Source: Actinocorallia sp. API 0066 (GTDB lineage Bacteria; Actinomycetota; Actinomycetes; Streptosporangiales; Streptosporangiaceae). From it: a stretch of DNA of 64,000 nucleotides. The stretch spans positions 62,001-126,000 of the forward strand of contig NZ_JAJLQY010000009.1 of assembly GCF_020991275.1 (NCBI RefSeq), given 5' to 3'. Every line of letters starts with the position of its first letter. Positions within the stretch are counted from its first letter, which is position 1. Below the pieces are notes generated by a model. That model saw nothing but the letters and a program-made list of their open reading frames with translations. It did no database searches and was not told the DNA's origin. Positions 1-8,770 of the stretch are shown piece after piece. A program made the position numbers and the translations under genes.

Positions 1-128
1 TAGATCACCGAGTAGGCGTACTCGAGGAAGCTTCCCCGCATCTCCTCCGCGACGTCGATGTCGATGATGTTCTCTTCGAAGTCATCTGGGGGAGTCTGCG
101 AGTTCGGGGCTGAACGACGTGCTGCCAT
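1..128 (-). CDS. parC: DNA topoisomerase (ATP-hydrolysing) subunit A, 5' end only
   Basis: Only the first 42 codons are inside the window; the gene continues beyond the left edge. Read on the minus strand from the ATG at 128 the peptide begins MAARRSAPNSQTPPDDFEEN and continues with a DIDVAEEM segment and GSFLEYAYSVI. That last stretch is the hallmark N-terminus of the GyrA/ParC family, just before the helix-turn-helix that carries the catalytic tyrosine. The acidic N-terminal tail and the wording of the motif match the actinobacterial second type IIA topoisomerase (ParC-like, decatenation of daughter chromosomes) better than GyrA, but this choice is inference from memory of the family. The gene is divergent from the flavoprotein gene at 180, with only about 50 bp between the two start codons. 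Confidence 0.8.
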   Translation of the reverse strand, partial: MAARRSAPNSQTPPDDFEENIIDIDVAEEMRGSFLEYAYSVI

Positions 129-179
129 GGCCGCTATTCTCGCGGGTCCCACCGACAGTTTTGAACCGGGAGGGCCGGG

Positions 180-1328
180 ATGAGCCTCGCTGACTTCCAG
201 AATGAGATCTACTTGAACGGCCTGGCGGACGTCCGTCCAGTACTTCCGACGGATTTGTCCAGGTTGGAGGCGTTGGCCGCGGCAAAACTCGGCGGCCAGG
301 CTTTCGGCTACGTCGCGGGCGCGGCGGGCACGGAAGCCACCGCACGGGCCAACCGCGCCGCCTTCGACGGGTACCGCCTGGTGCCGCGCATCCTCAACGA
401 CGCCTCCACGCCCGACCTCTCCGTGACGGTCCTGGGCACGGCGATGCCCGCGCCCGTCCTCCTCGCCCCGGTCGGCGTCCTGTCGATCGTGCACCCGGAG
501 GGCGAACTCGCCGTGGCACGCGCGGCCAAGGAACTCGACGTGCCGATGATCCTCAGCACCGCCGCCTCCCACACGATCGAGGAGGTCGCCGCGATAGGCG
601 GGCCGCGCTGGTACCAGCTGTACTGGCCGAAGGACCGGGAGCTGGCCGAGAGCCTCGTCGGCAGGGCGGAGGCCGCTGGGTACGAGGTGCTCGTCGTCAC
701 GCTCGACACGTTCAAGCTCGCCTGGCGGCCGCGCGACCTCGACACCGCCTACCTGCCGTTCCTGCGCGGCATCGGGGTGCAGAACTACTTCAGCGACCCC
801 GTGTTCCTGAAGGCGGTCGGCGGCGAGATCACCCCCGAGAACCGGATCAACGCGATCCTGCACTGGGTCGCCAACTTCGGGAACCCCTCGCTCACCTGGG
901 ACGACCTCGCCTGGCTGCGCGAGAGGTGGCGCGGCCCGATCGTGCTCAAGGGCGTCCAGCACCCCGACGACGCCCGGCGCGCCGCCGACGCGGGCATGGA
1001 CGGCGTTGTGGTGTCCAACCACGGCGGCCGCCAGGTGGACGGCGCCGTCGCCTCCCTGGACCGGCTCCCGCTCGTCGCCGACGCCGTCGGAGACGCGCTG
1101 ACCGTCCTGTTCGACAGCGGCATCCGCACCGGCGCCGACGTCGCCAAGGCGCTCGCGCTCGGCGCGGACGCCGTCCTGGTCGGCCGCCAGTACGCCTACG
1201 GGCTCGGCCTCGGCGGGGAGCCCGGCGTCCGGCACGTGCTGCGCTGCCTCCTGACCGAGCTGGAGCTGACCGTCACGCTGTGCGGCCTGAACCGGGTGGA
1301 GGAGCTGACAAGGGACGTCCTCGCCTAA
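180..1328 (+). CDS. Lactate 2-monooxygenase-like FMN-dependent alpha-hydroxy acid oxidase
   Basis: A 382-residue cytosolic TIM-barrel flavoprotein of the lactate dehydrogenase/oxidase/monooxygenase family, which oxidises L-2-hydroxy acids through FMN. The catalytic His and partner Arg are in the SNHGGRQ motif (about residues 279-285). A conserved LLAPVGVLSIVHPEGE segment near residue 98 and AWRPRDLD near residue 181 resemble mycobacterial lactate 2-monooxygenase rather than LldD. The FMN-phosphate segment (FDSGIRTGADV, then GADAVLVGRQ) is present near the C-terminus. The start at ATG 180 is fixed by a GGGAGGG ribosome site at 168-174. It is divergent from the topoisomerase gene and ends at a strong hairpin, so it is probably monocistronic. 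The substrate could be another 2-hydroxy acid; lactate is inferred. Confidence 0.85.
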   Translation: MSLADFQNEIYLNGLADVRPVLPTDLSRLEALAAAKLGGQAFGYVAGAAGTEATARANRAAFDGYRLVPRILNDASTPDLSVTVLGTAMPAPVLLAPVGVLSIVHPEGELAVARAAKELDVPMILSTAASHTIEEVAAIGGPRWYQLYWPKDRELAESLVGRAEAAGYEVLVVTLDTFKLAWRPRDLDTAYLPFLRGIGVQNYFSDPVFLKAVGGEITPENRINAILHWVANFGNPSLTWDDLAWLRERWRGPIVLKGVQHPDDARRAADAGMDGVVVSNHGGRQVDGAVASLDRLPLVADAVGDALTVLFDSGIRTGADVAKALALGADAVLVGRQYAYGLGLGGEPGVRHVLRCLLTELELTVTLCGLNRVEELTRDVLA

Positions 1329-1340
1329 CGACGCCTCCGG

Positions 1341-1366
1341 CGGCCCATGACAGATGTCATGGGCCG
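1341..1366 (+). terminator. Hairpin after the flavoprotein gene
   Basis: Perfect 12-nt inverted arms at 1341-1352 and 1355-1366, effectively a 10-11 bp stem with a tetraloop, 13 bases after the stop codon at 1328. There is no U-tract, as is usual in actinomycetes. It separates the flavoprotein from the following ABC/two-component operon. Confidence 0.7.
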
Positions 1367-1398
1367 TCCGTGCAAGTCTCAGGGGAGGTTCCTGACGC

Positions 1399-2013
1399 GT
1401 GGCACTGACCACGCGGGCCCGGCCGGGGCAGGCTGGGAACATGAGGAACCAGCCTTGCGTGATCGAGATGGCCGGGGGCCTCGCCGTCGGATCCGGCGAG
1501 GTCGTCGGGGTGTGCGGGCCGGACGCCCGCGCGACACTGGAGGCGGTCTGCGGCGAACGCGCCGGGGCGCCGGGCACGGTACTGGTCGCGGGAGCCGACC
1601 CGTACCGCGAGCGGTCCCGGGTGCTCGTCGGGACGCTCTGGGCCGACGGCGGCCTGTACGGCGAACTGAGCCTGCGCGAGGTGACGGGCGCGTGGACCCG
1701 CTGGTCGGGGCGGCCCTTCGGCCCCGCCGCGCGCACCGCCCTCGCCGCCCTCGAAGGCCGCTCCGGCGTCCCCTACGAGCGCCTCACCCAGGGCGAGCGG
1801 AAGCTGTTCGACCTGGCGCTCGCCCTGCTCGCCGAACCCGACGCCCTCGTGGTGGACGAACCCGTCACCGGCCTGGACGGCACCGAGGCCGCCGCCGTGT
1901 GGGCCGTGCTGCGGGCCCTGGACCTGCCCGTCCTGGTGGCGTCCCGGCATCCGCTGGGCGTCATGGAGGCCGACCGGATCGCCCGATCCGCGTGGTTTCC
2001 GCTGGCGGCCTGA
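1399..2013 (+). CDS. Degenerate ABC transporter ATP-binding protein
   Basis: A 204-residue ABC ATPase-like protein. The signature region (LTQGERKLFDLALALL) and Walker B (PDALVVDEPVTGLDG) are clear, and a switch His follows in SRHPLGVME. The Walker A position reads GVCGPDARATLEAV, without the GKS/GKT that binds ATP phosphates, so normal ATP hydrolysis is doubtful. GTG 1399 is preferred because AGGGGAGG lies at 1381-1388; ATG 1441 is an alternative that would remove 14 residues. No permease gene is adjacent. It lies 43 bp upstream of a histidine kinase, suggesting one operon in which this protein may serve a regulatory or sensory role. That role is inference. Confidence 0.7.
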   Translation: MALTTRARPGQAGNMRNQPCVIEMAGGLAVGSGEVVGVCGPDARATLEAVCGERAGAPGTVLVAGADPYRERSRVLVGTLWADGGLYGELSLREVTGAWTRWSGRPFGPAARTALAALEGRSGVPYERLTQGERKLFDLALALLAEPDALVVDEPVTGLDGTEAAAVWAVLRALDLPVLVASRHPLGVMEADRIARSAWFPLAA

Positions 2014-2056
2014 GGAAGCACGTACCCTGTGGACCCCCGGACCAGGGAGGTGGGCC

Positions 2057-3166
2057 GTGCGGCCACGGCTGCCCAGGGAGACGGCGATCGTCATGTTCGT
2101 CGTCGCGCTGTCCACGGCGGCGACCTGCGGGCTCTTCCTGCAGGGCGTGGCGGACGCCGTCGCCGGGCCGCCCGCCCGCGCGACCGCCGCGACGGCGGCG
2201 GCGCTGCTCGTCGTCGTGCTCCAGGCCAGGCTGATCTGGGAGTCGGCCAACCGGCGGATCAACGCGCGCAGCCGGGCCGCCCTCGCCGTCATCGCCGTCG
2301 TGTGCTTCGCGCTGCCCCTGGCGCTCGGGCCCACGTGGAACGGCGCGATGCTGGCCGTCGCCGGGATGATCGCGGTGACACTGCCGGAACGGCTGTCGGT
2401 GCCGCTCGTCGCCTGCGCCGCGCTCCTCGCCTCCGCGATCACCCTCGGCATCGGCGCACCCGGCCTCGAAGCGCTCTTTGTCGGGCTTGGCCTGCCCGTC
2501 GCCGGTCTGTCCGCCTACGCCACGGTCTGGCTGTGCCTCGCGGTGGGTGAACTGCGCGACGCCCGCGCCGAACTCGCCAGCCGGGCGGTCGGGGAGGAGC
2601 GGATCAGGTTCGCCCGCGACCTCCACGACGTGCTCGGACACAGCCTCCAGGCCGTCGCGCTGCGCGCCGAACTCGCCGAACGGCTCCTCGACCGCGACCC
2701 CGCCCGGGTGCGCCGGGAACTCGCCGAGATCCAGGCGATGGCCAGGGGCGCCGTACAGGAGATGCGCGAGGTCGTCCGCGGATACCGGATCACCTCGCTG
2801 CGCACCGAACTCGAAGGCGCGACGGCCGTGCTGCGCGCCGCCGGGATCGACTGCGCCGGGGCGCCGCTGCCCGCCGACCTGCCCCGGCACGTCCACGAGA
2901 CGCTCGGCTGGGTCGTCCGGGAGGCCGTCACCAACGTGCTGCGGCACAGCGGCGCGACCCGCTGCGCGATGGCGGTGCGCAGCGACGGGGCGCGCGCCGA
3001 ACTGGAGATCGTCAACGACGGGGCGCGCCGCTCGGCGGGCGGCGGCAGCGGCCTCGCAGGGCTGCGCGAGCGGCTCGCCGCCGTCGGCGGGGCACTGCAC
3101 GCCGGGCCCGCCGACGACGGCGCGTTCCGGCTGCTCGCGACGGTTCCGCTGGAGGAGACAGGGTGA
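2057..3166 (+). CDS. Membrane sensor histidine kinase (DesK/NarX type)
   Basis: A 369-residue two-component kinase. The N-terminal 140 or so residues contain about five hydrophobic segments with no recognisable extracellular sensor domain, resembling DesK-like intramembrane sensing kinases. A HisKA_3 dimerisation domain follows, with the phosphoacceptor His near residue 190 in FARDLHDVLGHSLQ. A C-terminal HATPase_c domain shows EAVTNVLRHSGA (N box) and GGSGLAGLRERL (G box). GTG 2057 follows a GGGAGG site at about 2045-2050. The stop codon overlaps the start of the response regulator by four bases, so the two are translationally coupled and should act as a pair. The signal is not identifiable from sequence. 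Confidence 0.9.
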   Translation: MRPRLPRETAIVMFVVALSTAATCGLFLQGVADAVAGPPARATAATAAALLVVVLQARLIWESANRRINARSRAALAVIAVVCFALPLALGPTWNGAMLAVAGMIAVTLPERLSVPLVACAALLASAITLGIGAPGLEALFVGLGLPVAGLSAYATVWLCLAVGELRDARAELASRAVGEERIRFARDLHDVLGHSLQAVALRAELAERLLDRDPARVRRELAEIQAMARGAVQEMREVVRGYRITSLRTELEGATAVLRAAGIDCAGAPLPADLPRHVHETLGWVVREAVTNVLRHSGATRCAMAVRSDGARAELEIVNDGARRSAGGGSGLAGLRERLAAVGGALHAGPADDGAFRLLATVPLEETG

Positions 3167-3768
3167 TCCGGGTACTGCTCGCCGACGACCACCACCTCGT
3201 CCGGGAGGCGCTCGCGCTGCTCCTGGGCACCGAGGACGGCATCGAGGTCGTCGCCGACGTGGGGCGCGGCGACGAGGCGGTGGACCGCGCGCTGGCCGAG
3301 CGGCCCGACGTCGCGGTGCTGGACATCGACATGCCCGGACTCGACGGGCTCTCGGCCGCCGAACGGCTCGCCCGCGACCTGCCGTCGTGCCGCGTCGTGA
3401 TCGTCACCGGGCACGGGCGGCCCGGCAACCTGCGCCGCGCGATGGCCGCCGGCGTCCGGGGCTTCCTGGGCAAGGACGCGCCCGCCTCCCGGCTCGCGGA
3501 GGTGATCAAGCAGGTGAACGCCGGGGCTCGCTACATCGACCCGCAGCTCGCCGCCGACGCCCTCGCCGCCGAGGAATGCCCCCTGACGCCGCGCGAACTC
3601 GACGCGCTGCGGGCCGCTGCCGACGGGTCGCCCGTCAGCCGGATCGCCCGCGCCCTCGGCCTCTCTGAGGGCACCGTGCGGAACTACCTCTCCGCCGCCG
3701 TCACCAAACTGGGCGTCGGCAACCGCCACGCCGCCGTCCAGTCCGCCCGCGACCGAGGCTGGCTCTGA
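3163..3768 (+). CDS. NarL/LuxR-family response regulator
   Basis: A 201-residue transcription regulator paired with the upstream kinase. The receiver domain has the acidic pocket in LLADDHH (residues 5-11) and the phosphoacceptor Asp54 in VLDIDMPGLDG, with the conserved Lys in GFLGKDAPA. The C-terminal LuxR-type helix-turn-helix spans roughly residues 138-195 (CPLTPRELDALRAAADG, then SEGTVRNYLSAAVTKLGV). GTG 3163 overlaps the kinase stop. Architecture and DesK-like partner suggest DesR-like control of membrane or transporter genes, possibly of its own operon; the target is unknown. Confidence 0.9.
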   Translation: MIRVLLADDHHLVREALALLLGTEDGIEVVADVGRGDEAVDRALAERPDVAVLDIDMPGLDGLSAAERLARDLPSCRVVIVTGHGRPGNLRRAMAAGVRGFLGKDAPASRLAEVIKQVNAGARYIDPQLAADALAAEECPLTPRELDALRAAADGSPVSRIARALGLSEGTVRNYLSAAVTKLGVGNRHAAVQSARDRGWL

Positions 3769-3795
3769 CCCCACCCGTCCCGTCCGGGGTGGGGT
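3768..3795 (+). terminator. Hairpin with short T run after the response regulator
   Basis: Nine-base arms ACCCCACCC (3768-3776) and GGGTGGGGT (3787-3795), ten-base loop, followed by TT. It starts at the stop codon of the response regulator gene and probably ends the ABC/two-component transcript. Confidence 0.55.
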
Positions 3796-3845
3796 TTGTG
3801 GGGGTTGGGGTCGACGTGGGGGGTGGGGTGCGGCAGGGTGGGCGC

Positions 3846-4460
3846 ATGGGTCTGTGGCGGGTGCTCTCGGTCGGGTTGAAACTGGCGCTGGTGGTGTTGC
3901 TGGGGCTGGCGCTGGCGTTCCCCGAGTGGGAGCGGTTCGCGGACAAGGCGATGGGGGCACGGGCCGTCGCGTACCCGCTGGCGGCGCTGCTGGTGCCCGC
4001 GATCTGGTGGACCCGCCGGGCGCTGCGCAAGGCCGGGCCCTTCCCCTGGGACGTGGACGCGCTGCTGACGGCGTCCTTTGTCATCGATGTCGCGGGCAAC
4101 GCCGCCGACCTCTACGACACGGTCGAGTGGTTCGACGACTTCTGCCACTTCTTCAACTGGGTGCTGCTCGTCGCCGCCGCAGGGGTGGCGCTGCGGCGCG
4201 CCCGAGTGGAGCTGCCGCGCTGGGTGCACGTCCTGCTCTGCGCCGGGATCGGGGCGATCGCCGCGATCGGCTGGGAGATCGCCGAATACGGCGCGTTCAT
4301 CCTCGACACCCCCGAGTCCGTCGGCATCTACCGCGACACCCTCGGCGACGAGCTACTGGGCACCCTAGGCGCCCTCACCGCGGGCCTCCTCACCTCGTTC
4401 CTCCCCCGCCGCACCCCCACCCCGGACCCAGCCACCCCCACCCCTCCCCCCGCTTCCTGA
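3846..4460 (+). CDS. DUF2238/YjdF-like integral membrane protein
   Basis: A 204-residue membrane protein with about five hydrophobic helices and a Pro/Thr-rich cytosolic tail (TPTPDPATPTPPP). Conserved acidic and aromatic motifs lie between helices: DLYDTVEWFDDFCHFFNW and, later, GWEIAEYGAFI followed by YRDTLGDELLGTLGAL. That pattern of D/E, H and W residues in helices resembles the YjdF (DUF2238) family, whose function is not established. ATG 3846 is preferred; an upstream in-frame ATG at 3789 would add a Gly/Val-rich stretch lying inside the terminator-proximal sequence. It is convergent with the MBL gene at 4697; the 236 bp between them is C-rich and shows no gene. Confidence 0.7.
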   Translation: MGLWRVLSVGLKLALVVLLGLALAFPEWERFADKAMGARAVAYPLAALLVPAIWWTRRALRKAGPFPWDVDALLTASFVIDVAGNAADLYDTVEWFDDFCHFFNWVLLVAAAGVALRRARVELPRWVHVLLCAGIGAIAAIGWEIAEYGAFILDTPESVGIYRDTLGDELLGTLGALTAGLLTSFLPRRTPTPDPATPTPPPAS

Positions 4461-4696
4461 CGACGGCCCCCTCACTCCTCACCCGCCCCGTACCCCTGAC
4501 CCGGCCACGTCTCTCACCTCTTGACCACCGGCAGGGGCCGACCCGGCTCACCGCGCGCACCGGTGCCGCGCGCGGTCGACTGCTTTCCTGATCGCAGGCC
4601 CCCTCATCCTCACCCGCCTCAGCCCTCTTCTGCGGGCCGGGATCACCGGCGGGGCAGAGTCGGGCGTGGGGACGGTGGTGGATGGCGGGGTGGGGG

Positions 4697-5506
4697 TCAG
4701 GAAAGGTGGGCGAGGGCGGTGGTGACGGCGGCGGACACCGGGCCGCGGTGGAGGGGGCCGTGGCCGGGCAGGACGGTGTCGGCGGGGAGCGGGGACAGCA
4801 GGTTCAGGGCGGTCCGGGTGGCCTGGTTGTTGTGGTTGAAGATCGGGTGCAGGAGCTGCGGGCCTGAGCGCCGTGAGGTGGGGTGCGCGGTGCACAGGGC
4901 GTCGCCGGTGACGACGGCGCCCAGGTCGGGCAGGTGGTAGCAGGTGTGGCCCGAGGTGTGGCCGGGCGTGAGGATCGGCACCGGACGGCCGGGGACGTCC
5001 AGCACCACCGGCCCCGAGGCGTTCGAGGGCTCGTCGGAGGGCTCTGCGGGGGAGGGGACGAGGTCGTCGTGGGTGTGCGGGCGGGCACCGGGGATGTGCG
5101 GGTTCTGGAGGGCGCCCGCCTTCATGATGTGCAGGGCCCAGCCCAGGAAGCCCGGACGCCACAGGTTGGCCACGACGTCCAGGGGCGTGGCCTGCTGGAG
5201 GTACTCGCGCCTGACGTGCGGCGCCTCCTCCGGCGAGGTGATCACCTCGGCCTTGGGCGCGAGCCGCAGCAGCGCCGGAATCGTCCCGATGTGATCCACG
5301 TGGGCGTGCGTGACGAGGATCGCGGTGATCTGCTCCGGCCGGTGCCCGACCGCCTCCAGGCTGTGCCGCACCGTCGCCAGATCGGCTGGATAGCCCGCGT
5401 CGATCAGCGTGACGTCGTCGCCCTCGGCGAGGATCGTCCAGTTCACCGCCGCCGCCTCGACGAAGTGGGCGCTGTCGGACAGGCGGGTGATGCGTGGGGC
5501 GCGCAT
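4697..5506 (-). CDS. MBL-fold metallo-hydrolase
   Basis: A 269-residue metallo-beta-lactamase-fold hydrolase. The first metal motif VTHAHVDHIG gives His67, His69, Asp71 and His72. Further ligands are in LTPGHTSGHTCYHL, VVTGDALCTAHPT (Asp bridging the metals) and VLPGHGPLHRGP. There is no signal peptide, so it is cytosolic. The start at 5506 is supported by a GAGGAGA site six bases upstream on the minus strand. The closest general relatives are glyoxalase II-like or lactonase-like hydrolases, but no substrate can be assigned. It stands alone, divergent from nothing and convergent with the membrane protein upstream in the window. Confidence 0.85.
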   Translation of the reverse strand: MRAPRITRLSDSAHFVEAAAVNWTILAEGDDVTLIDAGYPADLATVRHSLEAVGHRPEQITAILVTHAHVDHIGTIPALLRLAPKAEVITSPEEAPHVRREYLQQATPLDVVANLWRPGFLGWALHIMKAGALQNPHIPGARPHTHDDLVPSPAEPSDEPSNASGPVVLDVPGRPVPILTPGHTSGHTCYHLPDLGAVVTGDALCTAHPTSRRSGPQLLHPIFNHNNQATRTALNLLSPLPADTVLPGHGPLHRGPVSAAVTTALAHLS

Positions 5507-5624
5507 GGACGTCTCCTCGGGGCACGGCGGGGCGGGTCACGGTGGTGCCAAGCACGGGCAAACACCACGACCCTATCCGGAAGACCGTCCGGAAACTACA
5601 CAGCGTGACCGGGAGAACCTCCCT

Positions 5625-7679
5625 TCAGGTCGGGGTGGCCAGCACCAGCGGCAGCACCGCCGTTGCCCCCGCGCGGCGCAGCAGCCCGGCCGCGACGGTG
5701 AGGGTCCAGCCGGTGTCGGCGAGATCGTCCACGAGCAGCACGGGCCCCTGCGGCACCGGGAAGTCGAGGCTGAGGGCGGCCGAGACCGCGCGGAGCCGCT
5801 GCGCGCTGTTGTGCTGGGCGGGCGGCACCGGCCCGGTCGAGGAGAGCGCGCCCAGGTAAGGCAGCCGCCCCACCCGGGACAGGTACTCGGCCAGCGAGGC
5901 GACCAGGGCCGGACGGGTCCGGGAGGCCACCGAGGCGACCGCCACCGGCCGTTCGGCCCAGCCCCAGGCGGCCAGCACCTTGACCGTCTCGGCGAGCACC
6001 TCGTCGGGCACGGGGCCGTCCGGGCCGTCCAGCAGGGCGCGCAGGCGCGGGCCCCAGCCGACCCCGGTGAGCCTGCCGACGGCACGGCCAGGCTCGGCCT
6101 GGAGTTCGGCCGGGATCTTCCCGGAAAGGCCGAGATCGGCCTTGAGCCCGGTGGGCCACATCCGGCGCGGCGCGATCTCCACACCGGGACGGGTCAGCCG
6201 CTCCGTCGCCCTGGCCACCTCGTCGGCGGAGATCTCCACCGGCCAGGGCTCGCCCGTGCACACGTCGCAGCGGCCGCAGGGCACCGCCTCCGCGTCGTCC
6301 AGGGCGTGGCGCAGGAAGACCATCCGGCACTCCGGCGTCTCGGCGTAGGCGAGCATGGCCCGCTGCTCGGCCTCCCGCGCGGCGCGGACCCTGGTGTACC
6401 GCTCGGCGTCGTAGGACCAGGGCTCGCCGGTGGCGACCCACCCCCCGCGCACCCGGCGGACCGCGCCGTCCACGTCGAGGACCTTGAGCATCATCTCCAG
6501 CCGGGAGCGCGAGAGATCCACGGCGGGCTCCAACGCGCCGGTGGACAGCGGCCTGTCGCCCAGCGCGGCGAGCGTGGCGCGGACCAGCGGCTCGGGCGGG
6601 AAGGCGAGCGAGGCGAAGTAGGACCAGATCGCCTTGTCCTCCTCGCCCGGCAGCAGGATCACCTCGGCCCGCTCGACCCCGCGCCCGGCCCGCCCGATCT
6701 GCTGGTAGTAGGCGACGGGTGAGGGCGGCGCGCCCAGATGGACGACAAAGCCGAGATCCGGCTTGTCGAAGCCCATGCCGAGCGCGCTGGTGGCCACCAG
6801 CGCCTTCAGCCGGTTGCCCAGCAGATCCTCTTCGGCGCGCAGCCGCTCGGCCTGCTCCGTCTGGCCCGAATAGGCGGCCACCTCGTAGCCGCGCTCGCGC
6901 AGCGCGGCGGCGACCTCGTGCGCGGCGGCTACGGTGAGGGTGTAGATGATGCCCGAGCCAGGCAGTTCCGCGAGGCGCTCGGCGAGCCACGCCAGGCGCC
7001 GTTCCGGCGTGGGCAGGCGCACCACGGCCAGGCGCAGCGCGTCGCGCTCCAGGGTGCCGCGCAGCACGAGCGTGCCCTCGCCGAGCTGCTCGGCGACGTC
7101 GGTGGTGACGCGCGCGTTGGCGGTGGCGGTGGTGGCCAGCACCGGGACGTCCGGTGGCAGCTCCGCGAACAGCGTGCGCAGCCGCCGGTAGTCGGGCCGG
7201 AAGTCGTGCCCCCAGTCGGAGATGCAGTGCGCCTCGTCCACCACCACCAGGCCCGCCTCGCCCGCGAGCTTGGGCAGCATCCGGTCGCGGAAGTCGGGGT
7301 TGTTGAGCCGCTCCGGGCTGACCAGCAGCACGTCCACCGCGCCGGAGGCCACCTCCGCGTAGACGGCCTCCCAGTCGTCCACGTTGGCGGAGTTGACGGT
7401 GCGGGCGGTGATCCCCGCGCGGGCGGCGGCCTCGATCTGGTTGCGCATGAGCGCGAGCAGCGGCGAGACGATCACCGTCGGGCCCGCGCCGCGCGCCCGG
7501 AGCAGCGCGGTGGCCACGAAGTACACCGCCGACTTGCCCCAGCCGGTGCGCTGTACCACGAGCGTTCTGCGGCGCTGCTCGACCAGCGCCGAGATCGCCC
7601 GCCACTGGTCCTCCCGCAGCCGGGCGGCGGCCCCGGCCAACGCCCGCAGACACCGTTCGGCTTCCTCGCGCAGATCCAT
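5625..7679 (-). CDS. recQ: RecQ-family DNA helicase with C-terminal phosphoribosyltransferase-like domain
   Basis: A 684-residue ATP-dependent superfamily 2 helicase. Walker A is RTGWGKS (residues 44-50) and the DEAH box is [15 protein letters not shown] (about 146-160). Motif III reads [10 protein letters not shown] and motif [11 protein letters not shown] RecQ zinc-binding Cys cluster follows ([10 protein letters not shown], then PCGRCDVC). The last 40 residues carry [20 protein letters not shown], which has the acidic-pair-plus-TGWT PRPP-loop form of type I phosphoribosyltransferases such as ComF. The start was set at the ATG at 7679 ([10 protein letters not shown]); the open frame continues further upstream but that part overlaps the STM4015 gene in the opposite direction. 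The fused domain is seen in other actinobacterial RecQ-like proteins; its role is unknown. The gene is monocistronic and divergent from the STM4015 gene. Confidence 0.88.
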   Translation of the reverse strand: MDLREEAERCLRALAGAAARLREDQWRAISALVEQRRRTLVVQRTGWGKSAVYFVATALLRARGAGPTVIVSPLLALMRNQIEAAARAGITARTVNSANVDDWEAVYAEVASGAVDVLLVSPERLNNPDFRDRMLPKLAGEAGLVVVDEAHCISDWGHDFRPDYRRLRTLFAELPPDVPVLATTATANARVTTDVAEQLGEGTLVLRGTLERDALRLAVVRLPTPERRLAWLAERLAELPGSGIIYTLTVAAAHEVAAALRERGYEVAAYSGQTEQAERLRAEEDLLGNRLKALVATSALGMGFDKPDLGFVVHLGAPPSPVAYYQQIGRAGRGVERAEVILLPGEEDKAIWSYFASLAFPPEPLVRATLAALGDRPLSTGALEPAVDLSRSRLEMMLKVLDVDGAVRRVRGGWVATGEPWSYDAERYTRVRAAREAEQRAMLAYAETPECRMVFLRHALDDAEAVPCGRCDVCTGEPWPVEISADEVARATERLTRPGVEIAPRRMWPTGLKADLGLSGKIPAELQAEPGRAVGRLTGVGWGPRLRALLDGPDGPVPDEVLAETVKVLAAWGWAERPVAVASVASRTRPALVASLAEYLSRVGRLPYLGALSSTGPVPPAQHNSAQRLRAVSAALSLDFPVPQGPVLLVDDLADTGWTLTVAAGLLRRAGATAVLPLVLATPT

Positions 7680-7835
7680 GGCCCCATGACTACCAGCTCG
7701 CGCCGACACTCGCTCCCGACCCTGTGGATAACTCGGGGAGGCCCAGCTCGGCGGCCGTTTCCCCGGATGACCTGCGATCTGTCGGTGGGGGCTGATAGAT
7801 CTTTCGCGTCCCGTCTCCAGAGAGGCAGATCGCCG

Positions 7836-8768
7836 ATGATCCACCAGTTCCACACGTCGTTCGCCGGACTTCCGGTCTTCGACCTCACCGACACCACGGC
7901 CGCCGGGGAGCTGCCCGCCGCCGACGCCGTCGCCTGGCGGATCAGGCTCGACGACTACGTCGACGAGTTCGACCCGTGGCGCGAGCTGTTCGGCACGTTC
8001 ACCGAGCGGGTCGACACCACGCGGGTCAGGGCGCTGCTCCTCGGCAACTGGGGCAACACCTACGACGTGGAGTCCACCGAGCCGCTCGCGCTGCTGACCG
8101 GCGCGGCCGAGCGGTTCCCCGCGCTGCACGCGGTGTTCGTCGCCGAGTACCTCCAGGAGGAGACGGAGATCTCGTGGATCAACCACGGCGACCTCACCCC
8201 CCTGTTCACGGCCTTCCCGAAGCTGACCGAGGTCGTCGTGCGGGGCGGCATCGGGCTGCGGTTCGACCCGCTGAAGTCCACCGTGCTGCGGGATCTGCGG
8301 TTCGAGAGCGGCGGCCTGCCCGCCCGCGTCGTGCAGGCGCTCGGCGCGTCGGAGCTGCCCGCGCTGGAGACGCTCCAGCTGTGGCTCGGCGTGGACGAGT
8401 ACGGCGGCGACAGCACGGTCGAGGATCTCGCGCCGCTGCTGAGCGGCGAGCGGCTGCCCGCGCTGCGTGACCTGGGCCTGCAGAACTCCCCGCAGGCCGA
8501 CCAGATCGCCGCCGCCGTCGCGGCCGCGCCCGTCGTGGCACGGCTGGAGCGGCTGTCGCTGGCGATGGGCTCGCTCAGCGACGAGGGCGCGGAGGCGCTC
8601 CTGTCCGGGCAGCCTCTCACCCACCTGGCGGGCCTCGACCTGCACCACCACTACCTGTCGGACGCCATGATGGAGCGGATCAAGGCGGCGCTGCCCGGCG
8701 TCCAGGTGAACGTCGACGACCAGCGCGACCTGGAGGACGACTGGCGCTACGTCGAGGTGTCGGAGTAG
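7836..8768 (+). CDS. STM4015 family leucine-rich-repeat protein
   Basis: A 310-residue soluble protein, first gene of a five-gene cassette. From about residue 80 onwards it shows irregular leucine-rich repeats, for example [49 protein letters not shown] and [11 protein letters not shown]. The end is acidic. The N-terminal FAGLPVFDL segment is typical of the family as I know it. Leucine-rich repeats usually bind proteins or peptides, so it may recognise the substrate or partner of the two radical SAM enzymes downstream; that is inference. ATG 7836 is preceded by AGAGAGGC. The next gene starts two bases after its stop codon. Confidence 0.85.
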   Translation: MIHQFHTSFAGLPVFDLTDTTAAGELPAADAVAWRIRLDDYVDEFDPWRELFGTFTERVDTTRVRALLLGNWGNTYDVESTEPLALLTGAAERFPALHAVFVAEYLQEETEISWINHGDLTPLFTAFPKLTEVVVRGGIGLRFDPLKSTVLRDLRFESGGLPARVVQALGASELPALETLQLWLGVDEYGGDSTVEDLAPLLSGERLPALRDLGLQNSPQADQIAAAVAAAPVVARLERLSLAMGSLSDEGAEALLSGQPLTHLAGLDLHHHYLSDAMMERIKAALPGVQVNVDDQRDLEDDWRYVEVSE

Positions 8769-8770
8769 CC

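Noticed and set aside
5409-6722. 437-codon plus-strand open frame over the RecQ gene
   Set aside because: Gly/Arg/His-rich shadow; the minus-strand RecQ motifs are unambiguous.
7680-8651. Upstream extension of the RecQ frame
   Set aside because: Would overlap most of the STM4015 gene and has no homologous sequence; start placed at 7679.
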